A DNA stretch of 7,080 nucleotides from Armatimonadota bacterium (GTDB lineage Bacteria; Armatimonadota; JAAZEB01): positions 1 through 7,080 of the forward strand of contig DUUU01000415.1 of assembly GCA_012841485.1 (NCBI GenBank). Reading direction: 5' to 3'. A model generated the notes under the pieces. It was not told the DNA's origin, did no database searches, and worked only from the letters and a program-made list of their open reading frames with translations. The translations under genes and the position numbers were made by a program. Positions 6,116-7,080 of this stretch are shown one piece after another (the stretch's first letter is position 1; each line of letters starts with the position of its first letter).

Positions 6116-6505
6116 ATGCCGATCTACGAGTATCGTTGCGTGGGATGCAACCGAAAGTTCAGCCACCTGCATGGCATGGTCGCCAATGAGGCGCCGCTGC
6201 AATGCCCGCGGTGCGGTGGCACGGAGCTCAAGCGGCTCATCTCTCGGGTATCGCGCGCGCGGTCGGAAGAGGAGATGTTCGACGCCCTCGATCCTGCGAA
6301 CTTCGGCGACATGGAAGACGCCGCCGATGTGCGCCGTTGGGCGCGCGCGCTCGGGAAGGAGATGGGCGAGGAACTGGGAGAGGATTTCGAGGAGTCGCTG
6401 GACGAGATGATCGAGGCGGAGGAGCGCGGCGAACTCTCGGACGAGGGGGGAGGCGAAGACGCGCCGGTGCCCCCGGCTCCTGCGGCAAGTAGCGATGGTC
6501 TCTAG
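6116..6505 (+). CDS. FmdB-family zinc-ribbon protein with acidic helical tail
   Basis: The 129-residue product begins MPIYEYRC, the signature of FmdB-type putative regulatory zinc ribbons. Two CxxC knuckles, Cys8/Cys11 and Cys30/Cys33, should bind one zinc. Short FmdB proteins end soon after the ribbon, but this one continues with a charged region (about 50-107) predicted helical by composition, including MFDALDPANFGDMED, a RRWARALGKEMGEELGED segment and many Glu/Asp, then a Pro/Ala-rich end. The family's role is poorly defined; the name comes from a gene near formamide/amide utilisation genes in Methylophilus, and regulation there is only suggested. The ATG at 6116 is chosen because the family motif begins exactly there; a longer in-frame start at 6032 would run through the inverted repeats. 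The ribosome site is weak (GGAG at 6101-6104 or 6110-6113). Its last 11 bp overlap the next gene, which suggests coupling. Confidence 0.88.
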   Translation: MPIYEYRCVGCNRKFSHLHGMVANEAPLQCPRCGGTELKRLISRVSRARSEEEMFDALDPANFGDMEDAADVRRWARALGKEMGEELGEDFEESLDEMIEAEERGELSDEGGGEDAPVPPAPAASSDGL

Positions 6506-7080
6506 AACGCCTTCGGGCCGCGCCGGCGGTCCGTCGGATCGGGGCGAGGCGATGGGGTCTCGCCCGACCAGGTCCGGCGGGCGAGATGTGGCCATCCCCG
6601 GGCGCATCCTGGCGGCCACCTTCCTCGTGGCGCTCGCGGGCGTCTGCCTGGAAGTGGCGCTGGTGCGCGTCTTCGCGCTCCTTTTCCGCTACCACCATCT
6701 CTTCCTCCTGGTCTCGGTGGCGGTTTGCGGCCTGGGCCTGGGGGGGCTGATCCGCACCTACCTGCCTGATCGTTGGATCCGTCTCTGGGCCGTGGCGCTT
6801 CTCTTTGGCCTCTCCATCCCGGCGACGTTGCTGCTTCTGTTCCGGTCTCCGCTTGCCGCGCGGTTGGTGGAGACGCCCTGGCTTCCCGCGGTGCCCCTGG
6901 TGCCCTTCCTCTTCGCGGGGCTCTTCCTGGCGGAGGTGTTCCGGCGATACGCGGCGCAAGGGGGCGCGCTCTACTTCGCGGATCTCAGCGGAGCGGCGCT
7001 GGCGGCACTCCTGATCCTCCCGCTGTTGCAGTGGCTCGGGGGCATCGGCGCCTGTCTTCTTCTGGGGGTGTTGCTCTGCG
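6495..7080 (+). CDS. Membrane spermidine-synthase-like protein, N-terminal part (3' end missing)
   Basis: The frame from ATG 6495 stays open to the window edge (195 codons seen). Residues 1-33 are Arg/Gly/Ser-rich. From about 36 on there are roughly six hydrophobic segments (about 36-54, 66-88, 95-117, 130-148, 157-178, 182-195 and onward). The stretches CLEVALVRVFALLFRYHH, FLLVSVAVCGLGLGGL and ALYFADLSGAALAAL match, from memory, the membrane half of bacterial spermidine-synthase-like proteins, in which a multi-pass domain precedes a SpeE-type Rossmann domain. That second half would lie beyond the window, so polyamine synthesis is not shown. The start is uncertain: ATG 6495 overlaps the zinc-ribbon gene by 11 bp with a poor ribosome site, and ATG 6552, with GAGG just upstream, would remove most of the non-membrane leader. 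A generic transporter is the main alternative. Confidence 0.7.
   Translation, partial: MVSRTPSGRAGGPSDRGEAMGSRPTRSGGRDVAIPGRILAATFLVALAGVCLEVALVRVFALLFRYHHLFLLVSVAVCGLGLGGLIRTYLPDRWIRLWAVALLFGLSIPATLLLLFRSPLAARLVETPWLPAVPLVPFLFAGLFLAEVFRRYAAQGGALYFADLSGAALAALLILPLLQWLGGIGACLLLGVLLC

Noticed and set aside
1..7080. CRISPR array, tRNA or rRNA genes, insertion sequences, attachment sites
   Set aside because: I found no regularly spaced direct repeats, tRNA cloverleaf, rRNA core sequence, transposase frame or target-site duplication.

Overview
This GC-rich window is almost fully coding on the + strand. It looks like chromosomal DNA from a bacterium with a cell envelope that carries lipoproteins. 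I see no transposase, phage, plasmid, CRISPR or tRNA/rRNA signal. The lipobox on the large secreted protein, the Gram-positive-style rib gene order, an FmdB-type zinc ribbon with a long acidic tail and a membrane spermidine-synthase-like protein would fit a poorly characterised lineage such as Armatimonadota, Chloroflexota or a related phylum. That placement is a guess and cannot be settled from the sequence alone.

Positions 1-3361 hold a riboflavin biosynthesis operon in the order ribD (5' end outside the window), ribE, ribBA, ribH. Together they encode the GTP cyclohydrolase II, DHBP synthase, pyrimidine deaminase/reductase, lumazine synthase and riboflavin synthase activities, which turn GTP and ribulose 5-phosphate into riboflavin. 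Only the pyrimidine phosphatase step is not represented. ribD and ribE overlap by 20 bp, and ribE and ribBA are 34 bp apart. ribH is set off by a 123-bp gap that contains competing hairpins.

Positions 3380-5968 hold two envelope genes. The first encodes a 169-residue protein with a signal peptide, one small beta domain and a C-terminal membrane segment, starting 18 bp after ribH. The second encodes a 672-residue lipoprotein made of five degenerate beta-rich modules of about 100-125 residues each. Neither can be assigned a function. They are the least ordinary part of the window. The lipoprotein gene ends just before a strong 12-bp hairpin, the first of three tandem inverted repeats (5992-6083), which probably marks the end of this transcription unit.

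Positions 6116-7080 hold a small FmdB-family zinc-ribbon protein. An 11-bp overlap links it to the start of a multi-pass membrane protein that resembles the N-terminal membrane domain of spermidine-synthase-like proteins and runs off the window end.

The rib genes are conventional. The best candidates for something undescribed are the modular lipoprotein with its small partner and the hairpin-rich intergenic regions.
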